Positions 34,800 to 43,719 of a stretch of 64,000 bases of DNA are shown piece by piece. Numbering within the stretch: the first letter of the stretch is position 1; each line of letters begins with the position of its first letter. Below the pieces are notes generated by a model. That model made no database searches. It was given only the letters and a program-made list of their open reading frames with translations, and had not been told where the DNA came from. A program made the position numbers and the translations under genes. The DNA comes from Pseudomonadota bacterium (GTDB lineage Bacteria > Pseudomonadota > Alphaproteobacteria > Rhodobacterales > Rhodobacteraceae): assembly GCA_018240425.1 (NCBI GenBank), contig JAFEFU010000012.1:124001-188000 (forward strand), in the 5' to 3' direction.

Positions 34800-35971
34800 G
34801 CACATGGCTCCCGGAACCCGGCGCACCCCTGCCGCACTTCGTCTCGGACGCGCCGTTCGATCCGCACTCGGTGTCGGCGATGACGAAGGCCCAGGAACGG
34901 GTCTATCGTGCCTCGCAGCTGCGCCTGATGTGGTGGAAGTTCCGCCGTCACCGGCTGGCGCTGATCTCGGCCCTGTTCCTCATGGCGCTTTACGCCATGA
35001 TCACCATCGTCGAGTTCCTGGCGCCCTATGACCTTGCCGCGCGCCATGTCGATTTCATCCATGCGCCCCCGCAGCGTGTCCACCTGTTCGACCAGGGCCG
35101 GTTCGTCGGCCCCTTCGTCTATGGTCGCAAGGCGACGCTCGACATGGAGACGCTCCAGCACGTCTATGCCGACGATCCGGCCGAGGTCCAGCCGCTGCGA
35201 TTCTTCTGCCGGGGCGACAGCTACCGCTTCTGGGGGCTGGTCAAGGGCGACCTTCACCTGTTCTGCCCGGCGACCGGCGGGCAGGCCTTTCTTCTGGGCA
35301 CCGACCGGCTGGGCCGCGACCTGCTCAGCCGCATCCTCTATGGCGCGCGCATCTCGCTGACCATCGGCCTTCTTGGCATCTCGATCAGCTTTGTCCTCGG
35401 AATCGTCATCGGCGGGCTGGCCGGCTATCACGGCGGCATCGTCGATCTGGCGGTGCAGCGCGTGATCGAGGTGCTGCAATCCATCCCCAGCATTCCGCTG
35501 TGGCTGTCGCTGGCGGCGATCATGCCGGTGACCTGGAGCCCCTTGCTGATCTACCTCGGCATCACCGTGATCCTCGGGTTGCTGGACTGGACGGGGCTGG
35601 CGCGGGCGGTGCGCTCCAAGCTGTTCGCGCTGCGCGAGGAAGACTATGTCCTGGCCGCGCAGCTGATGGGCGCCGGCAGCAGGCGGATCATCGGCCGCCA
35701 CCTGGTGCCGGGCTTCCTGTCGCACCTGATCGCCTCGGCCACCATCGCCGTGCCGGGCATGATCCTTGGCGAGACCGCGCTCAGCTTCCTCGGCCTCGGC
35801 CTGCGGCCGCCGATCACCAGCTGGGGCGTCCTTCTGACCGAGGCCCGCGACGTCAGCGTGATCGCCTTCTATCCTTGGCTGCTCTTGCCGATGGCGCCGG
35901 TCTTTCTCGTGGTGCTGGCCTTCAATTTCATGGGCGACGGACTGCGCGACGCTGCCGATCCCTACAAGTGA
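34796..35971 (+). CDS. Peptide ABC transporter permease, DppC/YejE-like with long first periplasmic loop
   Basis: A 391-residue inner-membrane permease, larger than typical DppC (about 300) because about 110 residues separate helix 1 ('LALISALFLMALYAMI') from the core that starts at 'LLGTDRLGRDLLSRILYGAR', the family's usual pre-core motif. This enlargement is typical of YejE-type subunits. The EAA loop is 'YVLAAQLMGAGSRRIIGRHL'. It pairs with the upstream permease (4-base overlap). The binding-protein size and loop suggest a Yej-like peptide substrate rather than a dipeptide, by inference. Confidence 0.88.
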   Translation: MSTWLPEPGAPLPHFVSDAPFDPHSVSAMTKAQERVYRASQLRLMWWKFRRHRLALISALFLMALYAMITIVEFLAPYDLAARHVDFIHAPPQRVHLFDQGRFVGPFVYGRKATLDMETLQHVYADDPAEVQPLRFFCRGDSYRFWGLVKGDLHLFCPATGGQAFLLGTDRLGRDLLSRILYGARISLTIGLLGISISFVLGIVIGGLAGYHGGIVDLAVQRVIEVLQSIPSIPLWLSLAAIMPVTWSPLLIYLGITVILGLLDWTGLARAVRSKLFALREEDYVLAAQLMGAGSRRIIGRHLVPGFLSHLIASATIAVPGMILGETALSFLGLGLRPPITSWGVLLTEARDVSVIAFYPWLLLPMAPVFLVVLAFNFMGDGLRDAADPYK

Positions 35972-35987
35972 CGGCTTGGGCCGGCGC

Positions 35988-36959
35988 TCAGCCAGCCGCC
36001 CAGGGTTTCCAGGCCAGCAGAAGTCCGCCGCCTTCCGCCGCCAGCCGGGTGCAGAGCGCACGGACCTCGGCAAGCCCGGCCCCGGCCGGCGCCTGGCCCG
36101 CGATCAGCGCATGGTCGGCGATGGTCACCGCGGCGGCGCGGGTCACGATGGTGAAGGGCAAGGGCCCCGTCGCCCACCAGGCCGGGGCGCCGGGAAGGGC
36201 CTCCACCACCTCGGGCAGGATCGCCAGGAGCCGCGCCAGCGCCGGATGGGCCTTGGGCGCCGCGATGAAGGCATTGCTCAGAAGGACGCTGCCCGCGCCG
36301 GTCTGGCGCGGAATCGGCTCGGCAATCGCAGTCAGGCCGACCAGCGGCAGGCGGTGGTGAAATCCGATGTCGTCGCGCGCGGGGTACCAGTCGCAGTCCA
36401 GATAGATCCCGCCCGACCCGTGCAGGACCGCATAGCGCGCCACGTCGGTCGCGCCCGCCAGATCCCCGCGCGCGATCATCGCCGCATAGGACGGATGACG
36501 GTCGGCGCCGATGCCTGCCAGGTCAGCCTCGCGCCACAGCCGGTAGTCATAGCCCTGCCGCGCGGCATGGTCGCGCCAGGCCGCGGCCGTGACCGGCGGC
36601 GGCAAGGGTCCGATCCATATCTGGTGGATGAGGCGCGGCACCTCGGCGCGGCCGGCCAGCGCCATCCGCGCCCGTTCGGCATCGTCGATGCGGCCATGCC
36701 GGGCCAGCACCTCGGGCGGCGGCACCAGCGCGAACTGATAGCCGATCCGCCGCACCGGATCGCCCTCGGCCTTCGCCAGCTTCAGCAGCACCGACTGGAG
36801 TCTTCGCGGCAGGCCAAGGACGGTGGGCTGCCCCAGAAGGCCGATCTCCGCATCGCCCTGCAAAGCCTCAAGCGCCGCGCGCGCCTCGGCCAGGCGGCCC
36901 TGCGCGATCAAGGCCCGCGCCGCCTGAAGGGCCACACCGAACTGCCGCTTGTCCGCCAT
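35988..36959 (-). CDS. GT32-like glycosyltransferase
   Basis: A 323-residue protein. The first about 100 residues are a helical, TPR-like region ('AARALIAQGRLAEARAALEA'). 'VPRLIHQIWIGPLPPP' begins a GT32 (OCH1/capsular) transferase domain, with 'ARYAVLHGSGGIYLDCDWYP' giving the DXD motif D188-C-D190. It probably adds a hexose or hexosamine to a surface glycan. It is convergent with the peptide-importer operon (16 bases apart) and is preceded by a 90-base gap from the anti-sigma gene. It is a second DXD transferase alongside the one at 6301-7113. Confidence 0.78.
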   Translation of the reverse strand: MADKRQFGVALQAARALIAQGRLAEARAALEALQGDAEIGLLGQPTVLGLPRRLQSVLLKLAKAEGDPVRRIGYQFALVPPPEVLARHGRIDDAERARMALAGRAEVPRLIHQIWIGPLPPPVTAAAWRDHAARQGYDYRLWREADLAGIGADRHPSYAAMIARGDLAGATDVARYAVLHGSGGIYLDCDWYPARDDIGFHHRLPLVGLTAIAEPIPRQTGAGSVLLSNAFIAAPKAHPALARLLAILPEVVEALPGAPAWWATGPLPFTIVTRAAAVTIADHALIAGQAPAGAGLAEVRALCTRLAAEGGGLLLAWKPWAAG

Positions 36960-37049
36960 CCCTGCCTGCCCCGGTGGCCCTGCCGCCAGCAGACCCCAGG
37001 CCGCCGCGAATGGCAAGGCCGGGGATCCGACCGGACCGCCGGCCGGCAG

Positions 37050-37862
37050 CTATTCTTTCGCCTCGGCCTCGCGGAAGCGCCGGGCGAACTCGTCGAGGAC
37101 GTGGCGTTCGGCGTCCGAGACCGCCCAGTAGGAAAAGGCGCCGTCGCTCCAGCGGACGACCGAAAGTCCGCCGGCCGAAAGGTCGGCGGGCGCGGACGTG
37201 GCCTCTGCGCCCGGCTGGCGCGGCAGGGCGACAAGCGTGATCAGATGTTCATTGTAGCGGTAGACCAGGGCGGGCAGCGGCTTGTCGTCGATCACCTCGA
37301 CCCGCCCTCCGATCAGCCGGAAGCCCTGCGCGCTGAGATCGACCGTGGGCGGCGACAGGCCGATGCGGGCGTCCAGCCAGGGCTTGACCGTGTGGCGGTC
37401 GGACGAGGCGACATCGACCGGACTGGCGGCGAGCAGGCCGCGCCGGTGCGCGTCGGCGACCGCGTCGGCGAAGTCCGGGCCCGCCCCGCCGCCCGCCAGC
37501 CACCAGGTGCCACCGCTGGCCAGGACCGCCGTGACCATCACCGAGGCCGCCATCGCCCGCCAGTCGAACGCGGCGGGCCGCTCCGGCCCGGCGCGATTGG
37601 CGGCGGCGCGGGCAGGCGTTTCGCTCCCTCCGATCGCGGCGATGCGCGCCCGAAGGCCGTCGCCGACCTCGGGCGGGGGCAGGCCGCGCACCGCGCGGGC
37701 GATGGCGGAAAGGCGCGTGTGTTCGGCAGCCAGCGCCGGATCGGCGGCGATGCGCCGCTCGAGCCCGAGAGCGGTGGCGGCATCAAGCTCGCCATCGACC
37801 AGCGCCTGAAGCAGGAGATGCAGGTCGGCGGGGTCATCGGGCACGTTTGCGTCCTTTCTCAT
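37050..37862 (-). CDS. Anti-sigma factor, single-pass membrane protein
   Basis: A 270-residue protein. Residues 15-65 form a helical sigma-binding region ('LLQALVDGELDAATALGLER') resembling RsiW/RskA-type anti-sigma domains but without a zinc HxxxCxxC motif. One transmembrane helix follows near residue 105-125 ('MAASVMVTAVLASGGTWWLA') and a periplasmic domain ends the protein. It should hold the ECF sigma factor at the membrane until a periplasmic signal. Its ATG overlaps the sigma gene stop (ATGA), the standard coupled arrangement. Signal unknown. Confidence 0.85.
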   Translation of the reverse strand: MRKDANVPDDPADLHLLLQALVDGELDAATALGLERRIAADPALAAEHTRLSAIARAVRGLPPPEVGDGLRARIAAIGGSETPARAAANRAGPERPAAFDWRAMAASVMVTAVLASGGTWWLAGGGAGPDFADAVADAHRRGLLAASPVDVASSDRHTVKPWLDARIGLSPPTVDLSAQGFRLIGGRVEVIDDKPLPALVYRYNEHLITLVALPRQPGAEATSAPADLSAGGLSVVRWSDGAFSYWAVSDAERHVLDEFARRFREAEAKE

Positions 37863-38386
37863 GGCCTTTTTCCAAGCTCCGCGATCAGCGACCCGCGCGC
37901 CCGGGCCAGACGCGACATGACCGTGCCGATGGGAATGTCCAGCATCTGCGCGATCTCGCGGTAGCAAAGGCCGTTCACATCGCGCAGGACGACGACCTCG
38001 CGGAAGGCCAGGGGCAGCGCCGCGATCGCCGCTTCAATGGCGGCCCGGTCGGCCTTTTCCAGAAGCGCCGCCTCGGGTGTGCCGGAGGGGTCCGGCGCCA
38101 CTCCCAGCGCGTCCAGGTCGGCAAGGCCGCCGACGGCGATCACGTTGCGCGGCCGGTTCCTGGCCAGCCAGCCATAGGCGGCGTGGCGCACGATGGCCAG
38201 AAGCCAGGCCCGCGCATTGCCGCCGGCATAGGTGGCGATGCCGGCATGGGCCTTCAGGCAGGCATCCTGCACCACGTCCTCGGCGTCGGCGGCATTGCCG
38301 GTCAGCCAGCGGGCAAGGGACAACGCATCCGCAAGGTGGGGAAGTACCACCTCGCGGAAACGCTCGGCCCCGGACACGCCGTTCAT
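37859..38386 (-). CDS. ECF-type RNA polymerase sigma factor
   Basis: A 175-residue sigma-70 family factor with only regions 2 and 4. Region 2 contains 'NAADAEDVVQDACLKAH' and 'ARAWLLAIVRHAAYGWL'; region 4 has 'FREVVVLRDVNGLCYREIAQ' and 'IGTVMSRLARAR'. ATG 38386 gives a normal ECF length. It is co-operonic with a metallophosphatase, a cupredoxin and its anti-sigma factor, a combination recurring in proteobacteria, suggesting a redox or metal-related envelope stress regulon. It may transcribe its own operon (see the GGAATAAA element at 39797). Confidence 0.9.
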   Translation of the reverse strand: MNGVSGAERFREVVLPHLADALSLARWLTGNAADAEDVVQDACLKAHAGIATYAGGNARAWLLAIVRHAAYGWLARNRPRNVIAVGGLADLDALGVAPDPSGTPEAALLEKADRAAIEAAIAALPLAFREVVVLRDVNGLCYREIAQMLDIPIGTVMSRLARARGSLIAELGKRP

Positions 38387-38432
38387 GGTCGCCTCACTGG
38401 CCGATTGCGCTGGCACCTGCCATTCGGCCGCA

Positions 38433-38768
38433 TCACGGACTGACGGTGATCTTGCCTTGCATGTGCGGGTGAAGCCCGCAGAAATAGGCGAAGTCGCCGG
38501 GTTTCGAGAAGGTGAAGGCATAGGTGTCGCCCGTGTCAAGCGCCTTTGACCGGAAGGACTGGTCGTCGGCCACGATCAGGTGGGGGATGTCGTCGTCATT
38601 CTCGAAGACGACGGTCGTGCCGGCCTTCACGTTGAGGGTCTCCGGCTCGAAGCTGAAGTTGGCGATCCTGACATGCGGCGCATCCGCGGCATGGGCCGGG
38701 GTCAGCAGGATCGGGCCGCACACCGCAAGGGCGCAGGCAAAGAGGCGCAGGTTTGCAAATCCGGTCAT
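38433..38768 (-). CDS. Periplasmic cupredoxin (amicyanin/pseudoazurin-like)
   Basis: A 111-residue blue-copper-type protein. It has a Sec signal peptide (about residues 1-27, ending 'TPAHA') and a plastocyanin-like fold. The type 1 copper ligands are all visible: H63 in 'DIPHLIV' and C97-x2-H100-x2-M103 in 'YFCGLHPHMQG', with the short loop spacing of amicyanins. It would carry single electrons in the periplasm; the partner is unknown. It lies between the metallophosphatase and sigma genes, so it may be part of the stress output of that sigma factor. Confidence 0.88.
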   Translation of the reverse strand: MTGFANLRLFACALAVCGPILLTPAHAADAPHVRIANFSFEPETLNVKAGTTVVFENDDDIPHLIVADDQSFRSKALDTGDTYAFTFSKPGDFAYFCGLHPHMQGKITVSP

Positions 38769-38782
38769 GGTCGTTTCCTCCT

Positions 38783-39739
38783 TCAGGCATCGGAAAGCCG
38801 GCTGTCGATGATGGCGAGGTCCTGCCCGCCGTTGCGCACCGAGACATCGGTGATGCCGAGGAGGCCGCGCAATTGCCCCGCCGGTACCGTCATCGGGCCG
38901 GGGGCCGGTGCGGTCCCCGGCGCCGGCTGCGGGAAGGCGGTCGAGCGCGCCGTGTGGAAGGTGATGTTGCCCTCGACCTTCTGCATGATCTGGTGGATGT
39001 GGCCGTTCAGGACAGTGACCGAACCGAAGCGGCGCAACAGCGCCAGCGCCTGCGCGGAATCGTCGGTGCCCCAGCCCCAGTCGGCATAGACCGTCCACAA
39101 GGGGATATGGGCAAAGACCACGATCGGGGTCGAGGGGCCGAGGGCGCGAAGATCGTCCGCCAGCCAGGCCAGCTGCTCGGCCCCGAGGTTTCCAAGGCCC
39201 CCCGCCTTCAGGTTCACCACGTTGACGAGGCCGATGAAATGGACGCCCTCCTGGTCGAACGAATACCAGCCGGCGCCCTTCGCGGTCTTGCCGTAGCGCC
39301 CGAGATAGGCCTGGCCGTTGCCCTCGTCGATCATGTCATGCTCGCCGGGAACATAATGCACGTCGAGGCCGGCGCCGCCGATGATCTGGTCGGCGGTATC
39401 GAACTGCTCGGCCTTGGACAGATGGGTGATGTCGCCGGTGTGGATCATGAAGGCAGGCCGCTCGGGCAGGGCCCCGACCTTGGCGATCGCCTCTTTCAGC
39501 GTGTCGATGGCGTGGGGGTTCGCCGCCTTGTCGAAGCCGACATGGCTGTCGGAGATCTGCAGGAAAGTGAAGCCCTTTCCCTTTGCCTCGGCGGCCTCGG
39601 CCGCGCCGAGAAGGTGAAGCGAGGTCGGCACGCCGCCCGACACCGTCCACAGCACCCCGGTGCCGGCCCAGATCATGCATTCCAGCGCATGGCGGCGGTT
39701 GCCACCCCCGCCGCGGTCGTCGTCGTGATGATGTGTCAT
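38783..39739 (-). CDS. Calcineurin-like metallophosphoesterase, probably Tat-exported
   Basis: A 318-residue protein with the five-block metallophosphatase signature: D-S-H in 'LQISDSHVGF', 'HTGDITH', 'YVPGEHD', 'VVFAHIPLW' and 'VLNGHIHQ'. The His/Asp-rich N-terminus is followed by 'NRRHALECMIWAGTGVLW', which looks like an atypical twin-arginine or Tat signal; export already folded would suit a metalloenzyme. The substrate (phosphoester or nucleotide) is unknown. It is the first gene of the four-gene sigma operon. Confidence 0.83.
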   Translation of the reverse strand: MTHHHDDDRGGGGNRRHALECMIWAGTGVLWTVSGGVPTSLHLLGAAEAAEAKGKGFTFLQISDSHVGFDKAANPHAIDTLKEAIAKVGALPERPAFMIHTGDITHLSKAEQFDTADQIIGGAGLDVHYVPGEHDMIDEGNGQAYLGRYGKTAKGAGWYSFDQEGVHFIGLVNVVNLKAGGLGNLGAEQLAWLADDLRALGPSTPIVVFAHIPLWTVYADWGWGTDDSAQALALLRRFGSVTVLNGHIHQIMQKVEGNITFHTARSTAFPQPAPGTAPAPGPMTVPAGQLRGLLGITDVSVRNGGQDLAIIDSRLSDA

Positions 39740-39752
39740 GTCCGTCTCCCTC

Positions 39753-39769
39753 GACGCCCCTGTGGCGTC
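39753..39769 (-). promoter_or_regulatory. Hairpin in the 5' leader of the metallophosphatase operon
   Basis: GACGCC-CCTGT-GGCGTC is a perfect 6-base stem with a 5-base loop, 14 bases upstream of ATG 39739 and next to GAGGGAGAC, the probable ribosome site. It may modulate translation or be an operator; the evidence is structural only. Confidence 0.35.
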
Positions 39770-39796
39770 TGATCAGGAGAGCGGGAAAGGAGACGG

Positions 39797-39804
39797 TTTA
39801 TTCC
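39797..39804 (-). promoter_or_regulatory. Possible ECF-type -35 element
   Basis: On the minus strand GGAATAAA stands 58 bases upstream of the metallophosphatase start. GGAA-type -35 elements are the hallmark of ECF sigma promoters, and an ECF gene is in this operon, so autoregulation is plausible. I cannot settle which downstream element (a TCTCC or CGTC-like motif) is the -10. Confidence 0.28.
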
Positions 39805-39855
39805 GTGGCCGGGCAAGGCTCACGCCGATGTGACAAAGGCAGGAAGGGCGGACGA

Positions 39856-40932
39856 TCACGCCCCGCTGTCGACCCGCCGCCCCCTTTCGTCGAACAGGAC
39901 CGCCGCCCCGGGATCAAGCACGACATGGCAGGTCGCGCCGGCCTCGACGGGACTCAGCGGCGAAAGGCTCGCCAGCACCCGGTGCGGACCAAGTCGCAGG
40001 TGGGCCAGCTTTTCCGGCCCGGTCAGCTCGACCACCTCGACCGCCGCGGCAATTGCGCCGGGCGCACCGGGGGTGGCAAGCGTCACGTTCTCGGGCCTGA
40101 TCCCCAGCGTCACGGCCTGCCCGGCGGCCAGCGCCGGGCAGGCGGGCAGCGGCAGCCGCACATCCGTCTGCGCCAGGCGCAGCGCCCCGTTTTCGACGGT
40201 GCCGGGGATCAGGTTCATGCCGGGCGAGCCGACAAATTCGGCCACGAACAGGCTGGCAGGGCGGCGATAGACCTCTTCGGGCGTTCCCAGCTGCTCGATG
40301 CGGCCGGCGTTCATCACCGCGATACGGGTGGCCAGGGTCATCGCCTCGATCTGGTCGTGGGTGACATAGACCATCGTCTTGCCCAGGCTCTGGTGCAGGC
40401 GCTTGATCTCGGCGCGCGTTTCCATGCGAAGTTTCGCGTCGAGGTTCGACAGCGGCTCGTCGAACAGGAAGATCTCGGGGTCGCGCACCAGCGCCCGGCC
40501 GATGGCGACACGCTGGCGCTGGCCGCCCGACAGCTGGCCGGGCCGGCGGTCAAGCAGCGCCTCGATCCGCAGCATCTGCGCCACCCGCGCCACCGCCGCC
40601 TCGCGCTCGGCCCGGGCCACGCCGCGCATCTCCAGCCCGAAGCCGATGTTCCGCGCCACCGAGAGGTTCGGGTAGAGCGCATAGGACTGGAAGACCATCG
40701 CGATGTCACGGTCCTTGGGGTGCAGGCCCCGGACCGACCTTCCGCCGATGCGTATGTCGCCTGCCGTCGGCTCCTGCAAGCCGGCGATCAGGTTCAGGAT
40801 CGTGGACTTGCCGCAGCCGGATGGGCCGAGAAGCACAAGAAACTCGCCCGCCTCCAGATCGAGGTCGATCCCCTTCAGCGTCTCCAGCGCGCCATAGGAC
40901 TTGCCCAGACCGATCAGCGACAAGGCCCCCAT
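39856..40932 (-). CDS. Carbohydrate ABC importer ATP-binding protein (UgpC/MsmK-like)
   Basis: A 358-residue ATPase with Walker A 'GPSGCGKST', signature 'LSGGQRQRVAIGRAL', Walker B 'IFLFDEPLSNLD' and a C-terminal TOBE-type domain that binds or regulates, as in MalK/UgpC. It energises the two permeases encoded upstream (42778-43659, 41931-42776). Its ATG shares a base with the kinase stop (TGATG). Most such ATPases can serve several sugar importers, so it gives no clue to the sugar. Confidence 0.92.
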   Translation of the reverse strand: MGALSLIGLGKSYGALETLKGIDLDLEAGEFLVLLGPSGCGKSTILNLIAGLQEPTAGDIRIGGRSVRGLHPKDRDIAMVFQSYALYPNLSVARNIGFGLEMRGVARAEREAAVARVAQMLRIEALLDRRPGQLSGGQRQRVAIGRALVRDPEIFLFDEPLSNLDAKLRMETRAEIKRLHQSLGKTMVYVTHDQIEAMTLATRIAVMNAGRIEQLGTPEEVYRRPASLFVAEFVGSPGMNLIPGTVENGALRLAQTDVRLPLPACPALAAGQAVTLGIRPENVTLATPGAPGAIAAAVEVVELTGPEKLAHLRLGPHRVLASLSPLSPVEAGATCHVVLDPGAAVLFDERGRRVDSGA

Positions 40933-41849
40933 CAGGCCGCCCCCCACAAAGACTCCGGCAGCTCGTAGCGCCGGGGATTGGTCGATATGGCGCGGCTGGC
41001 CAGCGCCGCGCCGGTTGCAAGTGCGGTCGCGAGCCCGGCGCCGCGCGCGACGGCAGCCAGATAACCCGCGTTGAAGGTGTCGCCCGCGCCGATCGTGTCC
41101 AGAACCCTGACGGCGGGCGCCGCGGCATGGGCGCGCTCGGCCCCCCGCCCGGCGATCGCGCCCCTGGCGCCCGCCTTGATCACCGCCGCCGCGCCGGCAG
41201 GCATCATCGCCAGGAGAGGCGCCAGCGCGGCTTCGGCCCGCGCCGCCCCGGTCAGGGCCAGGGCCTCGGCCTCGTTGATCAGGAGATGCTGCGCCCCTCC
41301 GGCCCAGACCGCGAACCGCCCACGCTCGGCCGCGCCCCAGCCGCCGGGCGGCCAGCCGGGATCGAGCGCCACCTCGATCCCGCGCGCCGCCGCCCAGCCC
41401 AGGACCGCAGGATAGTCGCCTGCCAGCCGGTCAGTCAGGAAGCCGCCGCTAAGCAACAGCAGCCCGCCCTCGATCCCGTGAAGCTGGGGCCGGAGATCGG
41501 CCCAAGCCATCTCGGGCAGATGGCCGCGCATGGTGAAAAAGGTCCTCTCGCCGTCGGGATGGGTCAGGCCGACCGACAGGCAGGTGGCCTGCGGCTGGCG
41601 CACCCAGTCCGCCGCCAGCGGCCCGAAGGCATCCGCGAGCCAGCGCCCGAACAGGTCGTCGCCGACCGAGGCCGCGATCCGGCAAGGCAGGCCCAGCCCC
41701 ATCCAGGCCAGCGCCGTGTTGCCCGCCGATCCGCCCGGACGCAAGTCGTCGTTGTCCAGCATCACCTCGGTCCCCGGCTGCGGCCAGGGCGCCGCCGGCC
41801 CCATGATGAGATCGACGTTCACGTTGCCCATGACGGCGAGCGGCCGCAT
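40932..41849 (-). CDS. PfkB-family sugar kinase
   Basis: A 305-residue ribokinase-like enzyme: 'NVNVDLIMGPA' near the start, the substrate loop 'RPGGSAGNTALAWMGLGLPC', and the C-terminal 'DTIGAGDTFNAGYLAA' with the catalytic Asp of the anion hole motif G-A-G-D. It would phosphorylate the imported sugar. Genes for this, the importer and a ROK repressor form a self-contained uptake unit. Family members act on ribose, fructose, 2-keto-3-deoxygluconate, adenosine and others; the specificity cannot be read from sequence. Confidence 0.88.
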   Translation of the reverse strand: MRPLAVMGNVNVDLIMGPAAPWPQPGTEVMLDNDDLRPGGSAGNTALAWMGLGLPCRIAASVGDDLFGRWLADAFGPLAADWVRQPQATCLSVGLTHPDGERTFFTMRGHLPEMAWADLRPQLHGIEGGLLLLSGGFLTDRLAGDYPAVLGWAAARGIEVALDPGWPPGGWGAAERGRFAVWAGGAQHLLINEAEALALTGAARAEAALAPLLAMMPAGAAAVIKAGARGAIAGRGAERAHAAAPAVRVLDTIGAGDTFNAGYLAAVARGAGLATALATGAALASRAISTNPRRYELPESLWGAA

Positions 41850-41930
41850 CTATGCGACCCTCGCCATCTTGGCGGCCTGCCGCGCCATTTCCGCCCCGTT
41901 AACCCTTCGTCCCGCCGGTCTGTCCATGCC

Positions 41931-42776
41931 CTATCCCTTCACCCCGCCGCCGGTCAGCCCGGCGACGATCGCCCTTTGCATCAGCGCGCCGATCAGAAGA
42001 GGCGGGAGCGCCGCCAGAACGCCCGCCGCCGCGATCAGCCCATAGTCGGCGATCCGCCCCCCGGCGATGTCGGCAATCGCCACCGTCACTGTCTTGGCGC
42101 GCTGGTCGGCGGTGAACAGCAGCGCGTAGAAGAACTCGTCCCACGCGAGGAGAAGAGCGAAGAGCGCCGCCGTCGACAGGACCGGCGCGGCCAGGGGCAG
42201 GATGACGATGCGCAGCGTCTGGTCGAGGCGCGCCCCGTCGATCGCCGCCGCCGCCTCGAGATCGCGGGGAATGGCGTCGAACCCGGATTTCAGAAGCCAG
42301 GTGGTGAAGGGCGCCAGGATCGACAGATAGATCAGTGCCAGCCCGAAGACCGAGTTCAGCAGGCCAAGCGCCGCCAGCCCCATGTAGAGCGGCACCGCCA
42401 GCGCCACCGGCGGCAGCATGTAAGTCATGATCAGCACCTGGAGCGACCATTCGATCGACGGCCGGCGCGACACCGCCCAGGCGGCCGGAACCGCCACCGC
42501 CAGCGCCGCGGCCACGGCCATCCCCGCCACGGTCAGGCTGTTGCGCAGGGCCGAGAGGAAATCCTTGCCGGTCGTGTTCTCGGCCCAGGTCAGGAGCAGC
42601 CGGTAGCGCGACAGGTCCAGATGCTCGGGCCACCAGCGCAGCGGTTTCGCAGCAAGGTCCGACGCGGGCGACACGCTCATCACGAACAGCCAGAAGATCG
42701 GCAGGACAAGGCAGACGCCCAGGAGGGCCGCCGCGGCGTAGACGAAGAGAGTGAAGGCAGGGCTGCGGCGTTCCAT
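41931..42776 (-). CDS. Carbohydrate ABC importer permease, MalG-like
   Basis: A 281-residue inner-membrane permease with six predicted helices, starting at 'AFTLFVYAAAALLGVCLVLP'. The EAA coupling loop is 'LEAAAAIDGARLDQTLRIVI'. The length is standard for MalG/UgpE-type subunits. It starts one base after the MalF-like stop. A gap of 81 bases separates it from the kinase gene downstream on the same strand. Confidence 0.9.
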   Translation of the reverse strand: MERRSPAFTLFVYAAAALLGVCLVLPIFWLFVMSVSPASDLAAKPLRWWPEHLDLSRYRLLLTWAENTTGKDFLSALRNSLTVAGMAVAAALAVAVPAAWAVSRRPSIEWSLQVLIMTYMLPPVALAVPLYMGLAALGLLNSVFGLALIYLSILAPFTTWLLKSGFDAIPRDLEAAAAIDGARLDQTLRIVILPLAAPVLSTAALFALLLAWDEFFYALLFTADQRAKTVTVAIADIAGGRIADYGLIAAAGVLAALPPLLIGALMQRAIVAGLTGGGVKG

Positions 42777-42777
42777 C

Positions 42778-43659
42778 TCAGACCCTCAGCGCGGTGCGGC
42801 GCATGATCGCCACGTAAGCCACCGCCAGCATCATGACGACGAGCGTGACGATCAGCGCCAGCGACGCCCCGGACCCGGCCCGCTGGAACGAGAAGGCTTC
42901 CTGATAGACAAGAATCGACAGGGTCCGGGTCGAATTGGCCGGCCCGCCCCGGGTCATGATCCAGACGATGTCGAAGACCTTGAAGGCCTCGATCGTGCGC
43001 AGGACGATGGCGATCATCAGCGGCCCGGCGAGGTAGGGCAGCATGACATGTCGGAATCGCGCCCAGGGGCCGGCACCATCGACGATCGCGGCGGCAAGCG
43101 TCTCGCGCGGGACGGACTGGAGCGCGGCCAGGCTGATGAGGCCAACCAGCGGAAAATTCTTCCACACGTCGGCCACCACCATCGCCATCATCGCGGACGA
43201 CGGCTGGCCAAGCCACGAGCGGTAGGCGTCGATCAGGCCCAACTGGTACAGCGCCGAGTTCAGCGCGCCATATTCCGGGTTGTAGATCAGCCGCCAGAGA
43301 ATGGCGTTGACCACGGTCGGCAGGGCCCAGGGCAGGATCATCAGGGCGCGCAGGAACGACCGGCCGCGAAACTCCTGGTTCAGCAGCAGGGCGGCCAGCA
43401 CCCCCAACACCAGTTCGGCCGACACCGACACGGCGGTGAACCAGGCGGTGTTGACGAACGCCGCCCGGAAGGCGCCGCTGCCGAGATTGCGGGTGAAGTT
43501 GCCGAGGCCGACAAAGTTGCCGCTGCGCGCCGCCATCCCGGCATCGGTCAGCGACAGGTGCACGGTGCTGGCCAGCGGCCAGCTGACGACCCCAAGGATC
43601 ACCACCAGAAGCGGCAGCATCAGGGCCCAGGCGCGCAGGTCGGTCCGGGTGCTCGTCAT
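42778..43659 (-). CDS. Carbohydrate ABC importer permease, MalF-like
   Basis: A 293-residue inner-membrane permease; six helices and the EAA loop 'LAAAIVDGAGPWARFRHVML'. It is short compared with E. coli MalF but normal for UgpA/LacF-type subunits. It is 60 bases downstream of the binding-protein gene, as usual for this operon type, and pairs with the MalG-like protein. Confidence 0.9.
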   Translation of the reverse strand: MTSTRTDLRAWALMLPLLVVILGVVSWPLASTVHLSLTDAGMAARSGNFVGLGNFTRNLGSGAFRAAFVNTAWFTAVSVSAELVLGVLAALLLNQEFRGRSFLRALMILPWALPTVVNAILWRLIYNPEYGALNSALYQLGLIDAYRSWLGQPSSAMMAMVVADVWKNFPLVGLISLAALQSVPRETLAAAIVDGAGPWARFRHVMLPYLAGPLMIAIVLRTIEAFKVFDIVWIMTRGGPANSTRTLSILVYQEAFSFQRAGSGASLALIVTLVVMMLAVAYVAIMRRTALRV

Positions 43660-43719
43660 CTTGATCCCTTTGCGCAGAGGGCGGGCGGCGGCTGTCCGCC
43701 GCCCGGGGGATGTGCCTCG

